Position numbers and translations under genes: made by a program. Positions 11,597-22,811 of a stretch of DNA of 64,000 nucleotides are shown piece by piece. The DNA is from Zopfochytrium polystomum (lineage: Eukaryota; Chytridiomycota; Chytridiomycetes; Chytridiales; Chytridiaceae), in the NCBI GenBank assembly GCA_025765615.1, contig JAIVFJ010000031.1:372001-436000 (forward strand), in the 5' to 3' direction. The first letter of the stretch is position 1, and each line of letters begins with the position of its first letter. The notes below the pieces were generated by a model that was not told the origin of the DNA, did not search any database, and saw only the letters and a program-made list of their open reading frames with translations.

Positions 11597-14500
11597 ATGG
11601 CCGCCGCAACAACCTCTCCAACGTCGCCCAGCGACTTTGTGTACGTGACGCTCGTCACCTCCAACGCTTACCTACCCGGCGCCGTCACCCTCGCCCACAC
11701 GATCCGCACCGCCTCCGCCGCCGCAGCCGCATCGACCGGCTCCCCCATCCACCCTATCGTCGCCCTCGTCGCCCCAACCGCACTCTCCAAGCACACCCTC
11801 TCCGCCCTCTACCGCGCCTTTGACCGCGTGATCCCCGTCCCCGTCATCCGCTCCGGCCGCGGCCCCAACGACGCCCGCAACCTCCAGCTCCTCGGACGCC
11901 CCGAGCTCGACGTGACCCTGACCAAGCTGAACGCGTGGAACCCGTCCGTCCTCGGCGCCGGCATCCGCGCCTTTGCCTTCCTCGACGCCGACGCCTTTGC
12001 CCTCGGCCCCGCCGCCGACCCTGCCCGCCTCTTCTCCTACCTCCGCGACGACGCGGACTTTGCCGCAGCCCCCGACGTCGGCTGGCCGGACGCGTTCAAC
12101 TCGGGCGTCTTTGTCGCGCGGCCCGACGCCGCCGTGTTTGAAGCGCTGAGGTGGCACGCCGAGCACATCGGTAGCTTTGACGGCGGCGACCAGGGGCTGA
12201 TGAACGACTTTTTCGCTGGCTGGGCTGCGGGCAATGGCGTGCCGGTAGTGCCGGCGGTCGACGTGCCGGAGGGCGCACCGCCCCGGCCTGCGCATAAGCC
12301 GCTGCGCGCCGTGCGGCTCCCGTTCGTTTTCAATGTCACCCCGTCGGCCGTGTACAGCTACTTGGTGAGTGTCCGGGAGCGGCCGTCCATTTTATTATTC
12401 AAGCTAACGACGTTCGCGCCCCTCCTGTCGCGGGTTTGTCCTTAGCCCGCCTACTCCAGGTACCGCAACAACATTGCCATCGTCCACTTTGCCGGCACAA
12501 TCAAACCGTGGAAGCTTGAGCGGTTTTCGGACGGCACGGTCAAGCACCCTTCGCTATCCTCCGAGGCAGCCCAGCTGCACAACGCCTGGTGGGCCGCCCA
12601 CGAAGAGTACCTTGCCAAAGTCAAGGCGGAAGACGAGATGAATCGGCTGGAACAGGTGAGTGGTGCTTCTGGCTGAGTGCTTGTTGGGCTAGGGAAAGAG
12701 CGTTGATAACCTCTGATTTGTCAAAAAACAGGAGGCTCGCGGCCTCAGCTTTGCGAGCACGACGCCTGGGGGATCGCCCCGCTCCGGCCGCGGCGGCTCC
12801 GGTACGCCTGTCTCGCGCGGACGGAGCTCGTCGCCCGGCTATCGGAGACAGCCCCCGCCACCGCCGCTGCCTGAAAACTTGTCCTCGCGGTACGGGTGGA
12901 ATGCAGCTGAGTTTGGGCACTCCTCTTCGTCATCGTCGTCGTCGTCGCGTTCGCATTCGCATGGTCATGGTGGATACGGAGATGGCCGCGGAGGCGGCGG
13001 CGGCGGCGTCGGGTGGGGCGGTGGCTCTGGAGGTGGATTCGGTGGCGGTGGCGGTGGCGGTTATGGCGGCCACGGACACCAGCAACAGCATTATCGAGGT
13101 GGAGAGAGCCACCACCAACACCATTACTATCAACAGCAACACCACTCGTATCAGCAGCAGCACCAGGGGCACAACCAGCACCACCACGGACACTCTCAGC
13201 ACGGCCACCAACACCACGGCAGCTCTGGCACAGCATGGGACACCACGCGCGAGGGAGGTGTGTGGGGTGGAGGTGACGGCGGTTCTCGCCGCGAGAACAT
13301 TTGGTCCGAACAATTGTCGAAGCGCTATTCGTGGGAGTCCAGCCGGTCGGAAGGCGGAGGAAGCCGGAGCCGGTCAGGCGGTGATGGCGCGGGTTCGTAC
13401 GGCGGCGGCGGCGGTGGCAGCGGCGACGGCAGCCACTACACTGGGGGACCGTCGAGCGACGGAACGCACGATCGGGGCGTGCGGTACACCGGCGGCGACC
13501 GTGGTGACGTAAACACCAGCAGCAGCACTAGCAGTAGCAGCTTCAGAACGACCGCGACGGCGTCCTTTGACGCCACCCTGTCGCGCAAGCTAATCACAAG
13601 CGTCCACATGAGCGTCAAGACGGTGAAAACAACGACGCGCACGTCCACCGAGACCACGCTGTCAGGCAGGCAGCGGCTCGGCGAGCACGTCACCACCGTC
13701 GTCACGCGCTCCCAAGCCGGCCCGATGCCCGTGCCCCTGCACCCCGCGGCCGGCACAACGCGGACGACAGCGACGACCGCGTGGACCCCGTTGCAGACTT
13801 CCGGCCTCTACTCCGCGTCTGCCACGCCCGCGTCCGCGGGCACGACCGCCACAACTCCGACGACGACCCGCTCGCCGACGACCACCGCCGCCTCCCCGGG
13901 GACCCCGCCGCCCCACACCCCCGCCGACGACTTTGCGCTGTCCCGCTACGACTGGGACATGTCCGAGTTCACGCCGCGCCAGCGCAGGCTGTCCCAAACG
14001 AGGGCCGTCACCGTCCCGGCGCTGCTGGCGGGGCAGCACGGCGGCGTGGCTGAAGAGGAGAGGGGTTCCCCGTCGCCGCCAAGGAGGGCCGGCGCGGTCG
14101 CGGTCGTGGATGGTGGGGGGGCGTCGAAGGATGCGAGGGTGGTGTCGTCGTCCACGACGACGACGTACAGAGACGACCGGGTGAACGGCGCGGTGAGTGC
14201 GGTGCTGCAGCAGACGGCGGGTGCTGTCCAGGCGCGGGGTGGTGGTGGTGGTGCGGCGTGGTCGTCCACTGCCGCGCGGCGCGAGGGTGGGGCGTTGGAA
14301 GCCGCGGCGTCGACGGCTGCGTCGACAACGACCGTGACGACAGCAAAGAAGACCGTCTCCTCCTCCTCGTCGACAACAACAACAACCTCGTCGTCGTCAT
14401 CAGCTTTCTTCGCATCGTCGTCGTCTTCCACCCCGTCCTCCTCTTCCTCCTCTTCCCCATTCCGCCCCGCCGCCGCCGCCGCCGCCCCCTCCTTCCTGCC

Positions 14501-14909
14501 CGCCCCATCCGCCTCAGCACCCATTCTCCCGTCCTCCGTCTCCGGCCTCTACTTTCGCCCCCCGACCGCCGCCCAACAACAACAACTGCAAAAGCAACCG
14601 CAGCCGCCGCAGAAGCCGCCGGCGCCGCTCTTTGCCACCGCGTCGAGGTCGTCCGTGACGTTGGCGTCGTCCTCCTCGTCGTCGTCGTCGTTCGAGTCGC
14701 TCAGCACGATTGCGGCGTCGGCGTTCGTCGGGGACTCGGACGACGAGGTACGGTATGTCGTGCTGCCGGCGACGGAAGGTGGGGTGGAGACAACGACGAC
14801 GACGACGACGAAGGTGACGACGGCGGCGACAGGGAAGGTGGCCGGTGGGGGGAGGTTGGGGGCTGGTGGGGAGAGGAGGGAGGAGGGGGCCGGACGAGGG
14901 TGGCGGTGA
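11597..14909 (+). CDS. Glycogenin with very long low-complexity tail
   Basis: Self-glucosylating primer of glycogen synthesis (GT8 family, cytosol). Exons 11597-12364, 12446-12655 and 12732-14909 close to 1051 aa. The N-terminal GT8 domain (about 1-320) shows FVYVTLVTSNAYLPGAVTLA, LTKLNAWNP, the metal-binding FLDADAF, FNSGVFVARP, DQGLMNDFF, FNVTPSAVYSYLPAY (region of the autoglucosylated Tyr, about residues 253-255) and VHFAGTIKPWK. Intron 1 cuts exactly inside this YSYL/PAY stretch. The remaining 700 residues are Gly/Ser/Thr/His-rich with three RYxW motifs (RYGW, RYSW, RYDW). Animal glycogenins are about 330-500 aa and other fungal ones generally longer, but this tail is unusually large. Confidence 0.93.
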
Positions 14910-15995
14910 TTTTTTTTTTGGGGGGGAGGAAGGGGTGTGTGAAGGACGGTGTGAAGGCGTAGAAAATTGGTGTGCCCCGACGCACTGGCTGTCGCATTTT
15001 TCTCTCGCTTTATTTTTTTTTTTTTTTTGTTCTCTCTTTCTCTTTGGTTTCCTCGCACTTCCCACTGTCACTTTCTTGTCTTTCCCTCCTCTCGTTTCGT
15101 GCCGTCGGCTGTACGACCCCCTTTTTTTCCCCCGGTTGGTATGCGCGCTATCGCTCCTTACCTACTTTTATCAGTCCCTTTCTTTCATTTTTTCTTTCTC
15201 GCCCTTTTCTTGGTCTCCCTCCTCCCGTTCCGTTTGCTCTGTCAAATCTATCCTTTTTGTCGTCGTTCCCTCACCGTAATCACTGAAGGTGGAAAAAGCT
15301 TTTCCTTGGCAAGAGAAAAAAAAAAAGGTAGAAGAAACAAGAATGTGTCTGAGACATGCAAAACCAGGCTCCATTTTCTGATGCATTATGAGGAGATTGG
15401 GGGAAACATACTTGGAGGGTGACGATCCGGACGGACGGCAAGCCCAACGACAAGAGCTGGTGAAACGATTGCAACAAAATATTGACTGATTCGACGCGCT
15501 TGGCGGTGTGGGTCCGCGAGCGGGACGTCGAATCCAGCAAGCAGGAATTTTGCGATTTGGACTATGCAACTGGGAATGTTTGCGGCACATCCACTACTAT
15601 AATACTCTTTGCACGATAAGAAAAGAAACGTACAGACGACCTTTGGAAAACGCGAAACATGCAGCGAGTTCCGATCACTGTGCAGTATGACATGTCATAT
15701 CAACGTTATGGAAGTCTTCGCAAACGAGACAGGATTGTGGCACAGACATCTCCCTCAAATCTCGAAAAATCGTAAAATAATCAGACACCACCCGCCAACC
15801 ACACGTCGCGCCTCCACCGCTCGCACACCCTCCACCCTTCCTTCCACCTGGCCCACCCCGTGTCTAATCATCGATCTACACTCCCCGAGTATATATATTG
15901 GCGCCAAGAATGCCGCCCCTTCACAATCCACTCTCACACTCCCACAGTCAAAAAACAGTCTTTCACAAATCCCCACCCACGGACTAAACAAAACA
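14910..15995. other. Intergenic gap before the small secreted-protein genes
   Basis: Pyrimidine-rich sequence (about 15005-15260) and no supported gene. The last about 105 nt is the promoter of the following small gene. Confidence 0.5.
15890..15899 (+). promoter_or_regulatory. TATA box of the His/Gly-rich secreted peptide gene
   Basis: A TATATATATT element lies about 106 nt upstream of the ATG at 15996, the same layout as at the two peptide genes downstream. Confidence 0.6.
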
Positions 15996-16317
15996 ATGCG
16001 CTTCACCTACGGCACCACCGTCCTCTCGCTCCTCATCGCCTGCATCCTCGTCACCACCGCGTCTGTCGCCCTCGCGCGGGGGGGGTATGCTGGATTTCCT
16101 TCCTTTTTTTCCCCTTAACACTGCAGTCCTTTCGCTTTTTTCTTCGACCGAACTACGGACTCCTAACGCCCGTCTTCCTTCCCCCACCCTCGGGCACTTT
16201 GTCAATCCCTCCTTCCGCCAAATCGATGATTCTAACCGCAGGGGCCACGGAGGAGGAGGCACTCACGTCAGCGGCGCCGCCCACAAAAAATTCAGGGCGG
16301 CGCGTCATAGGATGTGA
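15996..16317 (+). CDS. Small secreted His/Gly-rich peptide
   Basis: Not a known family. Two exons (15996-16084, 16242-16317) close to 54 aa. Residues 1-27 form a signal peptide (MRFTYGTTVLSLLIACILV, ending near SVALA). The mature part starts with GGGHGGGGTHVSG and ends in a basic AAHKKFRAARHRM. It contains no cysteine. The Gly/His block followed by a basic tail could bind metal or membranes; that is inference. A TATA box is 106 nt upstream. It shares gene layout (MRF start, signal-peptide exon, one intron, tiny second exon) with the peptide genes at 17450 and 18640. Confidence 0.7.
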
Positions 16318-17195
16318 AGCAGCATTTATTCAGTAACGAAGAATTCTGCTTCGTTTGAAGGGGCGGACAAGTGACGTGGGCAAGGGGGGGAGGGGGTGCC
16401 CTTTGATACTGCTCTTTGTTGACTGTTTTCTGCTTGCTTGTCCCACCTGTAATACCCCCCACCAACGACTATATCAGTTTTTTTTTTTGCACCCAAACTT
16501 CTTGTTGTAATGTGATCTGCGGCGTGACTCTTTCTCTCTCTCACTCACTTTCCTTCTCTCGTTATTCGGGCTCCTTGCTGTCATTTGTTTCTGTTTCCCT
16601 CGGGCGAGGAAATCCTGTTGCTGAGTTAATCGATCATCCACGGCGATGCTCCGTGAGTTGAATAGAAACCAGTGACTGTCAGGTTTTTCTTGCGACAACC
16701 GATCCGCGCCTGGAGTTGAATCAATACCCTAGTCTGAAATCGCCTTGGTCCTTTTTGATACCCAACTCATCGACATCGCGTCAGCTTTTCGTAAAAGTGG
16801 AAAGAAACATGTTGAATGCATATTGTCCGACCAGCTATGCTTTGATAGCTGGATCTGTGGTGTGTGAAAAGTGTGCGATAATGAAATGCTTGTTCTCAGG
16901 CGGCGATGACTTGACGAGGCAGCTTCACGACGACGCAAGGTACAGTTGTCGGTTCATATTACCGTTACGCCAGTTAATGAGGTATGGAACTACGTTAACT
17001 TGTTGTGTTTACGGAGTCTCCCAAGTTACTACTGGAGACGAATTTTTTTTTGAGGGAAAGCGCATGGACGTGTCTTTCCCCTCCACAAAATGCCAACAAC
17101 AGACCGCGACTGGGCGGAAGTCGGGCGGAAGAGGTGAAAGGAGATTTTTTGTCGCTGGGAGCGTATATTCGAGAACAAGATGCGCGGGAGGAAAG

Positions 17196-17235
17196 ACATC
17201 GTGCGATAGCAACCGCGTGGTCGACCCAAAAATGG
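17196..17235 (+). promoter_or_regulatory. Duplicated upstream block, copy 1
   Basis: A 40-nt block matching 36 of 40 bases with 18381-18420. It lies about 215 nt before the coding region of peptide copy 1 and contains the core AACCGCGTGGT and ACCCAAAAATGG. Confidence 0.75.
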
Positions 17236-17333
17236 GCACAGAGGAGGTGTGCAGAACAACACAGTTCCCTTCTTGGCACTGGTAACTGGAGCAACCGTCA
17301 AAGAAAAAAAAAAAACAAAAAAAAACACGCTCC

Positions 17334-17340
17334 CATAAAT
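17334..17340 (+). promoter_or_regulatory. TATA-like element of peptide copy 1
   Basis: CATAAAT, 116 nt upstream of the CTG that aligns with the ATG of copy 2. Confidence 0.45.
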
Positions 17341-17449
17341 ACAGCACCGTACAGCACCGTCCAACTCGAACGTTTTACCACTCCAAACTCGAAACCTCGT
17401 TCATCTGTCCAACCAAAACCTCACCCAAAAGCAACCTTTAATTTCAAAA

Positions 17450-17782
17450 CTGCGCTTCTCCGTCGCCGCCTTTGTCGCCCTCCTGGCCGTCGTCGCCGCC
17501 GCCTCCGTCAAGGCCAACCCCATTCCGGGCAAGATCGGTCAGTTTACCGCTCCTTTTAGTCTTTCTTCTTTGTTCCCTTCGTCTTTTCCGTCTATTTTTT
17601 CTGTTCGCGAGTTTTCGGTGCTCCGATTTCCCTCCTAACAGATGGACGTGCACCGGCCAAACACTGACTGACTTTACCCACCGTTCTGCCCTTCCCCGAC
17701 GATTCTCTTGACCTTTCCCCATTACCGCCTTTCTCCGACAGAACCCTGCCGCCCACAAGGAAACGCCGACATCTGCATCTAA
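17450..17782 (+). pseudogene. Secreted two-cysteine peptide, copy 1, CTG in place of ATG
   Basis: Tandem paralogue of the gene at 18640. Exons 17450-17537 and 17742-17782 give 42 codons plus stop, all in frame. The reading is xRFSVAAFVALLAVVAAA (signal peptide), then SVKANPIPGKI and PCRPQGNADICI. The last 12 residues are identical to copy 2. The codon aligned with the ATG of copy 2 is CTG (17450-17452), and I see no other Met codon in the signal peptide. Splice sites, frame, cysteines and promoter block are all intact, so this is either a freshly dead copy, a CTG-initiated gene or an assembly error. The call of pseudogene is provisional. Confidence 0.6.
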
Positions 17783-18380
17783 GGAGTTGGCACTCACACC
17801 CGCTTCTCGCTCGGCCCACAGTACCACCAAGCAGCGAGCGAAAGCACAAGAGTTTGTTCCTTTCCTCAGCAGTAATAGTAATGGTGTTCCGCTTCGGACC
17901 GTCGACCGTAAAAAGCAATTGAAGCAAACGACAATAAGAAAGAAAATAAAAAGAATGAAATGGACAGTCGTACTCTTCTTAGCAGATTGGAGCATGCGCA
18001 TCTCTGTTTTTCTTTCTCCGTGTGGGATGCTTACCCGAGGGAAGGAAACAATGGGAAAGCGAAGGCGTGCTGCGTAACAGTGTTGCCCAACCGCCTTCGC
18101 TTCGCGAAGCGAACAGCGAGGAATGTGAATGCTGAGGCAGTTCCGCGCTGCGCTCGGTCCGCCGAAACCGGGGGATAGCCGACCGCACGTATCAGGCCTC
18201 TGTGGGCCTCTGTGCTTTTCGAGTCTGTCAGGTGGAGTCGTTTGGGTGGAGGTGTCTTTCCCGCATAAATTACACCACCAAATCGAAAAATTGTGTGCGG
18301 AGCAAGCGCGAAAACGTGGCCTGTCTTGCCTCGCCCGGCGCGATTTCAGTAACTAATTTTCTGGGTGAGCGGGCGGAAAC

Positions 18381-18420
18381 ACATCGCGCGATAACAACCG
18401 CGTGGTTAACCCAAAAATGG
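18381..18420 (+). promoter_or_regulatory. Duplicated upstream block, copy 2
   Basis: Matches 17196-17235 at 36 of 40 positions, 220 nt before the ATG of peptide copy 2. Confidence 0.75.
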
Positions 18421-18506
18421 TCAGTGTGCCGAGCTCCCTTTCTTGGCATTTTATCGAATGGGAGGTGGGGCCCGTCTGTGGAGAGAGAGTGTGGAACGGG
18501 CGGAAC

Positions 18507-18513
18507 TATAAAT
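18507..18513 (+). promoter_or_regulatory. TATA box of peptide copy 2
   Basis: TATAAAT, 133 nt upstream of the ATG at 18640. Confidence 0.6.
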
Positions 18514-18639
18514 GCCTCCCCGTCCATCCAGCTTCGCAGACTTTACACAAACAAAAACAACAGCAGCCTCATCTTCCAATCGTCAAAACCCAAGCTCTCC
18601 CCTACAAACAACACAAAAAACCACACCTTCAAGTACAAA

Positions 18640-18903
18640 ATGCGCTTCTCCGTCGCCGCCTTTGTCGCCCTCCTGGCCGTCGTCGCCGCCGCCTCCGTCA
18701 AGGCCACCCCAGTTCCGGGCAAGATCGGTCTGTGCTTTGTATTTACGCATGCCTCTCGGGGGCTATCGTTCGCGGGTGGTAGATGGACTGAAACTTCCCC
18801 TCTCTTTCTCTCTCATCCTCTCTCTTCTGCGTTGCCGCGGTTCCCCGTTCCTCAATTGACAGTCCCCTGCCGCCCGCAAGGAAACGCCGACATCTGCATC
18901 TAA
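18640..18903 (+). CDS. Secreted two-cysteine peptide, copy 2
   Basis: No known family. Exons 18640-18727 and 18863-18903 encode a 42-aa precursor. Residues 1 to about 18 are a signal peptide (MRFSVAAFVALLAVVAAA); the remainder is SVKATPVPGKIV followed by PCRPQGNADICI. The two cysteines, eight residues apart, could form one disulfide loop. Cleavage near AAA or KA would release about 20-24 residues. There is no dibasic Kex2 site and the C-terminus (DICI) is not a CAAX box, since Cys is at position -2. The intron sits in the same place and phase as in copy 1. It is directly upstream of the M16 peptidase gene. Function unknown; a secreted signal, effector or defence peptide are all possible. Confidence 0.75.
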   Translation: MRFSVAAFVALLAVVAAASVKATPVPGKIGLCFVFTHASRGLSFAGGRWTETSPLFLSHPLSSALPRFPVPQLTVPCRPQGNADICI

Positions 18904-19265
18904 GAGAGATCCGCACTGGCACCTTCGCTCGTGACGATGCTCCGCTTGTGACCGGATCGTGACAGAACAGGAACAAAACAAAAAAATTAAAGAAGGAAAC
19001 CAACCCGCCAACAATAATAAAAGTAACCGTACGTGACTCCACCACCAACCTTCGTTTTCTCTCGCTTCACCAACAAGCGGAAGAGTGTCGAAGAGTGTAG
19101 TGAAGAAGCCAACACAGCGTCGTTGCACAAACAATGTGTTCGGGTTAGGGGAGTGAGACCTTCGTGGAATACCTGCCTTCATGGTAGATAGAGCAAGAGA
19201 GAGAGAGAGAGAGAGAGAAGAAATGGAGGAACGGAGTGTGTGGCTGTCGTTCTTGCCAACGATGA
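18904..19265. other. Gap before the M16 peptidase gene
   Basis: Contains a short GA run at about 19193-19218. No gene; probably promoter and leader of the IDE gene. Confidence 0.5.
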
Positions 19266-22200
19266 ATGAATTTTTGGCGACCCACTACAATACGTGCCTT
19301 GTCACACCGATCGCGATCGTCTGCGCTTCGGTTCTCCGCCGCCCGCTCTGTTCTCGTCGTTGCCCAAGCCACCTACACCACCACCACCACCACTATCACC
19401 ACCTCATCCCGCGCCGCCTCCGCAATGACCCTCCCGCAGCGAAATGGCGTCGATGCCCTTGAGCGCGACGGCATCAAGACTTTCACCAACATCATGAAGC
19501 CAGGTGTGACTGAATACCCACAAACCATCCGATCTCGACCGCGCGTCCCCGCCCAACAACCACTTGCTGACCTTGATGTAATCACAATCCCCCAACAGAG
19601 CTGGATGATCGCACCTACCTCCACCTCCACCTCCCCTCCAACAATCTGCAGGCCCTCCTGATCTCGGATCCCACCACCGACAAGGCTGCCGCCGCCCTCG
19701 ACGTCCACGTCGGCCACCTCTCCGACCCGGACTCTGTCCCGGGCCTCGCCCACTTTTGCGAACACCTGCTCTTTATGGGCACGGAAAAGTTCCCGGAGGA
19801 GAACGAGTACAGCAGGTTCTTGGCCGAGCACGGAGGCAGCTCCAACGCGTTCACTTCTGCCGATCACACGAACTACTACTTTGACGTCAAGGCCGAGAGC
19901 CTGAAGGGTGCCTTTGATCGGTGAGTGGCGCAGGTGGGGAGGTCAAACCATACTGACGAAACATCTTCGATACATCAACAAACCCCGCAGATTCATCCAA
20001 TTCTTCGTCACACCCCTCTTCTCCCCGTCCTGCACGGAGCGCGAGCTCCTCGCCGTCGACTCGGAGCACAAAAAGAACCTCCAGTCCGACGGCTGGCGCA
20101 TCCACCAGCTGCAGAAGGACCTGTCCGAGGAGACCCACCCGTACCGCAAGTTTGGCACGGGCAACGCCGAGACGCTCAAGGGCGCCGAGAGCAGCCCCGG
20201 CGGCCGCAACGTTCGCGACGAGGTCGTCGCCTGGTACCGGGAGCACTACAGCGCCAACATCATGCGCCTCGTCGTGCTCGGCAAGGAGCCCATCGACCAG
20301 ATGGCCGACTGGGTCATCGCCCAGTCGAAGCTCATCCCCAGCTCCGGCCGCCCCGTCCCGGCTTTCCCGGGGCATCCGCTGTCGGGCCGTGCGCTGCAGA
20401 CGGAAATTAGGATCAAGCCCGTCAAGGAGATTAGGGAGCTGCAGATCAATTTCGCGTTCCCGGACCTGACCGAGTTGTATCTGTGCAAGCCGTCTTCGTA
20501 CGTCTCTCACTTGGTCGGCCACGAGAGTGAAGGAAGCATTCTGGCGCTGTTGAGGAAGCTTGGTTTGTTCTAAGTTTCCTTTTTGAGTTGATGTTGTGGC
20601 CCCCCCTTGAACAGATCTCTTTAGGTTGGGCACGGGAACTGTCTGCTGGAGAGCGTCTCGGTGCAAAAGGATTCGGTTTCTTCACCATTTCTATCACGCT
20701 GACAGAGGAGGGATCCAGTGAGTTATCACTTACGTGAAGCAGTCGGTCTCCCAACTCAAACCTATTCTTTCGCACCAGAGCACAGTGAAGAAATTATTCA
20801 ATTGGTGTTCCAGTACATCGACACCATGAAGAAGGCCGGGCCCCTCGAATGGATCTACGAAGAGGTAGTTCTCTGCCCTGACACAGCATTCCCGATTCCG
20901 TAAACAGCACCTTCGTGCTAACTGTGTCTTCCGACTCGTTTTGAAGAGCAAAAACCTGGCAGAGGCCTTTTTCCGATACTCCGAGAAAACTTCCCCGGCT
21001 GGGTACGATCAATCAGGCTGATTCACCCCACCCCGCAAACGCTTCCTTTTTTAACAAACTATTTCGAATCACAAAACGAAAAAGCTTTGTCTCCCGCGTT
21101 GCCGGCCAGCTGCATGCGTATCCACCGGCGCACGCCCTTAGTGGCCCACGGGTCATGTTTGAGATGGACAAGCAGTCTATTGCTGACGTTATGGAACGAC
21201 TGAACCCAGCAAACATGAGGTGAGGAAGAGATCGTCCTCGATTTTGATGGAACTTTCGTTGTTGATTATTTTGGCCTGCACTAGCATTACGTTTATCAAC
21301 TCTGACTTTGACACGACGGGGTGGAGCAAGGCTGCATGGTACGGAACTGAATATGTGGTCCAGCCATTGTCGGATACTCTCAGACAGGCAAGCAATCATA
21401 TTCAAGAAATTTTTCCCTTTTTCCTACGCGAAATCTTGTACCTACCTTTGCTGACGATGCACTTCTCTCGCTCTCAGGCTTTGTCGGACATTAAACCCAA
21501 TCCCCAGCTTCATCTCCCAGCGCGAAATGAGTTCATCCCTTCGGACCTTTCGATCCGTAAAACGATTGGCGAGGTTGGTTACTTGCTTGTATACCAGGGG
21601 CCTTTTTTTTTTTTTTTTGACTGCATCACCCCCTTCCTGCATAATAGAAGGAAACGCGTCCCACCATCATCATGGACACACCGACGATTAGGCTATGGCA
21701 CAAGAAAGACGATACTTTTTGGGTCCCAAAATCACAGGCGCTGATATCTTTCAAAACGTGGGAGAAGCCGTGCTTTTGCGTTGACAAACACGCCCTAACG
21801 ATTTCTTTTTCCCCTTCGCCACACCCGGAAAAAAATTTAGCCCCCTTGCTTACGCTAGCTCCAAGTGTGCAGTTTTGGCCCAGCTGTACGTTCGTCTTTT
21901 GGAGGATGCGCTGAATGAGTACTCGTACTTTGCGCACGTCGCGGGCTTGTCCATGAGCGTTCGGGTACGGGAATTTGAAATTTCCTGCATGCCTTCTTCC
22001 TGACGAGAGCTTTTGGTTCCCGCAAAAACGACACTCATACCCAGACAAACACGGAAGGCGTCGAATTGAATGTCGGGGGATTCAACCAGAAGCTGCATGT
22101 ACTGGCTGCGAAAATTGTCGAGGCCATGAAGAACCTTAAGGTTGACGCTGACCGCTTCAAGGCGATCAAGGAGGAGGTGCGCATCCTGCGGTGCTGAATA

Positions 22201-22775
22201 TCTCTCCCCATCTAACGTGATCACTTGGCTCTTCCTTCTGTTTTAAAAAAAGATTGGACGGTCGTTCAAGAACTTTTCATTGGAACAGCCGTACAGCCAA
22301 GCAGCCTACTATGTGAACTACGTGACGCAGGAAAAACTGTGGACCCCGGAAGAGAAGCTTCAAGTCCTTGAAGGTTACCTCGGGCTCTAATTTTGTTCAC
22401 TGTCGTTCTCAACTTTTTCAAATATTTCGCAGGGCTCACGGCTTCTGACGTTCAGGCCTACATTCCGTCGCTTCTGTCCCAGCTTCACATCGAGGCGCTG
22501 ATACACGGCAACACGGAGGCCGAGGTTTGCATTTCTCTTGGTGATACCGCCTGCGAAGTCTTCTCTTACATGTAGTCTTTTGGATAACACAGGAAGCGAT
22601 CGATCTGATGAAAATGATCGAGGGAATTTTACCGATTACGCCGCTGCCTGCGCTCGCTCGCGACATGGCTGTCCGAACCCAGCTTATCCCCACAGGTAAT
22701 GTCTTGGACCCTTCCTGGCCGCATGCACCCAAATCCTGACCTTCCCCCATCGACGCCCTCACCCCCTCCATCTCG

Positions 22776-22811
<36 letters not shown>

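Larger units (their letters stand above)
16318..17449. other. Gap upstream of the first tandem peptide gene
   Basis: No ORF with protein character. The right end carries the promoter block duplicated upstream of the second peptide gene, an A-rich stretch at 17303-17325 and a TATA-like CATAAAT at 17334. Confidence 0.5.
17783..18639. other. Gap between tandem peptide copies
   Basis: Contains the upstream region of copy 2. GTGTCTTTCCC at about 18250 also occurs upstream of copy 1 near 17070, so the duplication reaches at least 380 nt upstream. No gene is supported. Confidence 0.55.

Noticed and set aside
12621..14524. Several open frames on the minus strand
   Set aside because: Antisense shadows of the glycogenin repeats, with Arg-, Val- or Ser-only composition.
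16716..17285. A 189-codon frame before the peptide genes
   Set aside because: It has no family resemblance, no splice partner and overlaps the duplicated promoter block.
17450..17452. CTG start as evidence of CUG codon reassignment
   Set aside because: CTG is used freely as Leu in conserved positions of dynein, Kex2 and DnaJ; only initiation could be unusual.
18901..18903. C-terminal DICI as a CAAX prenylation box
   Set aside because: Cysteine is second from the end, not fourth, and the precursor has a secretory signal peptide.
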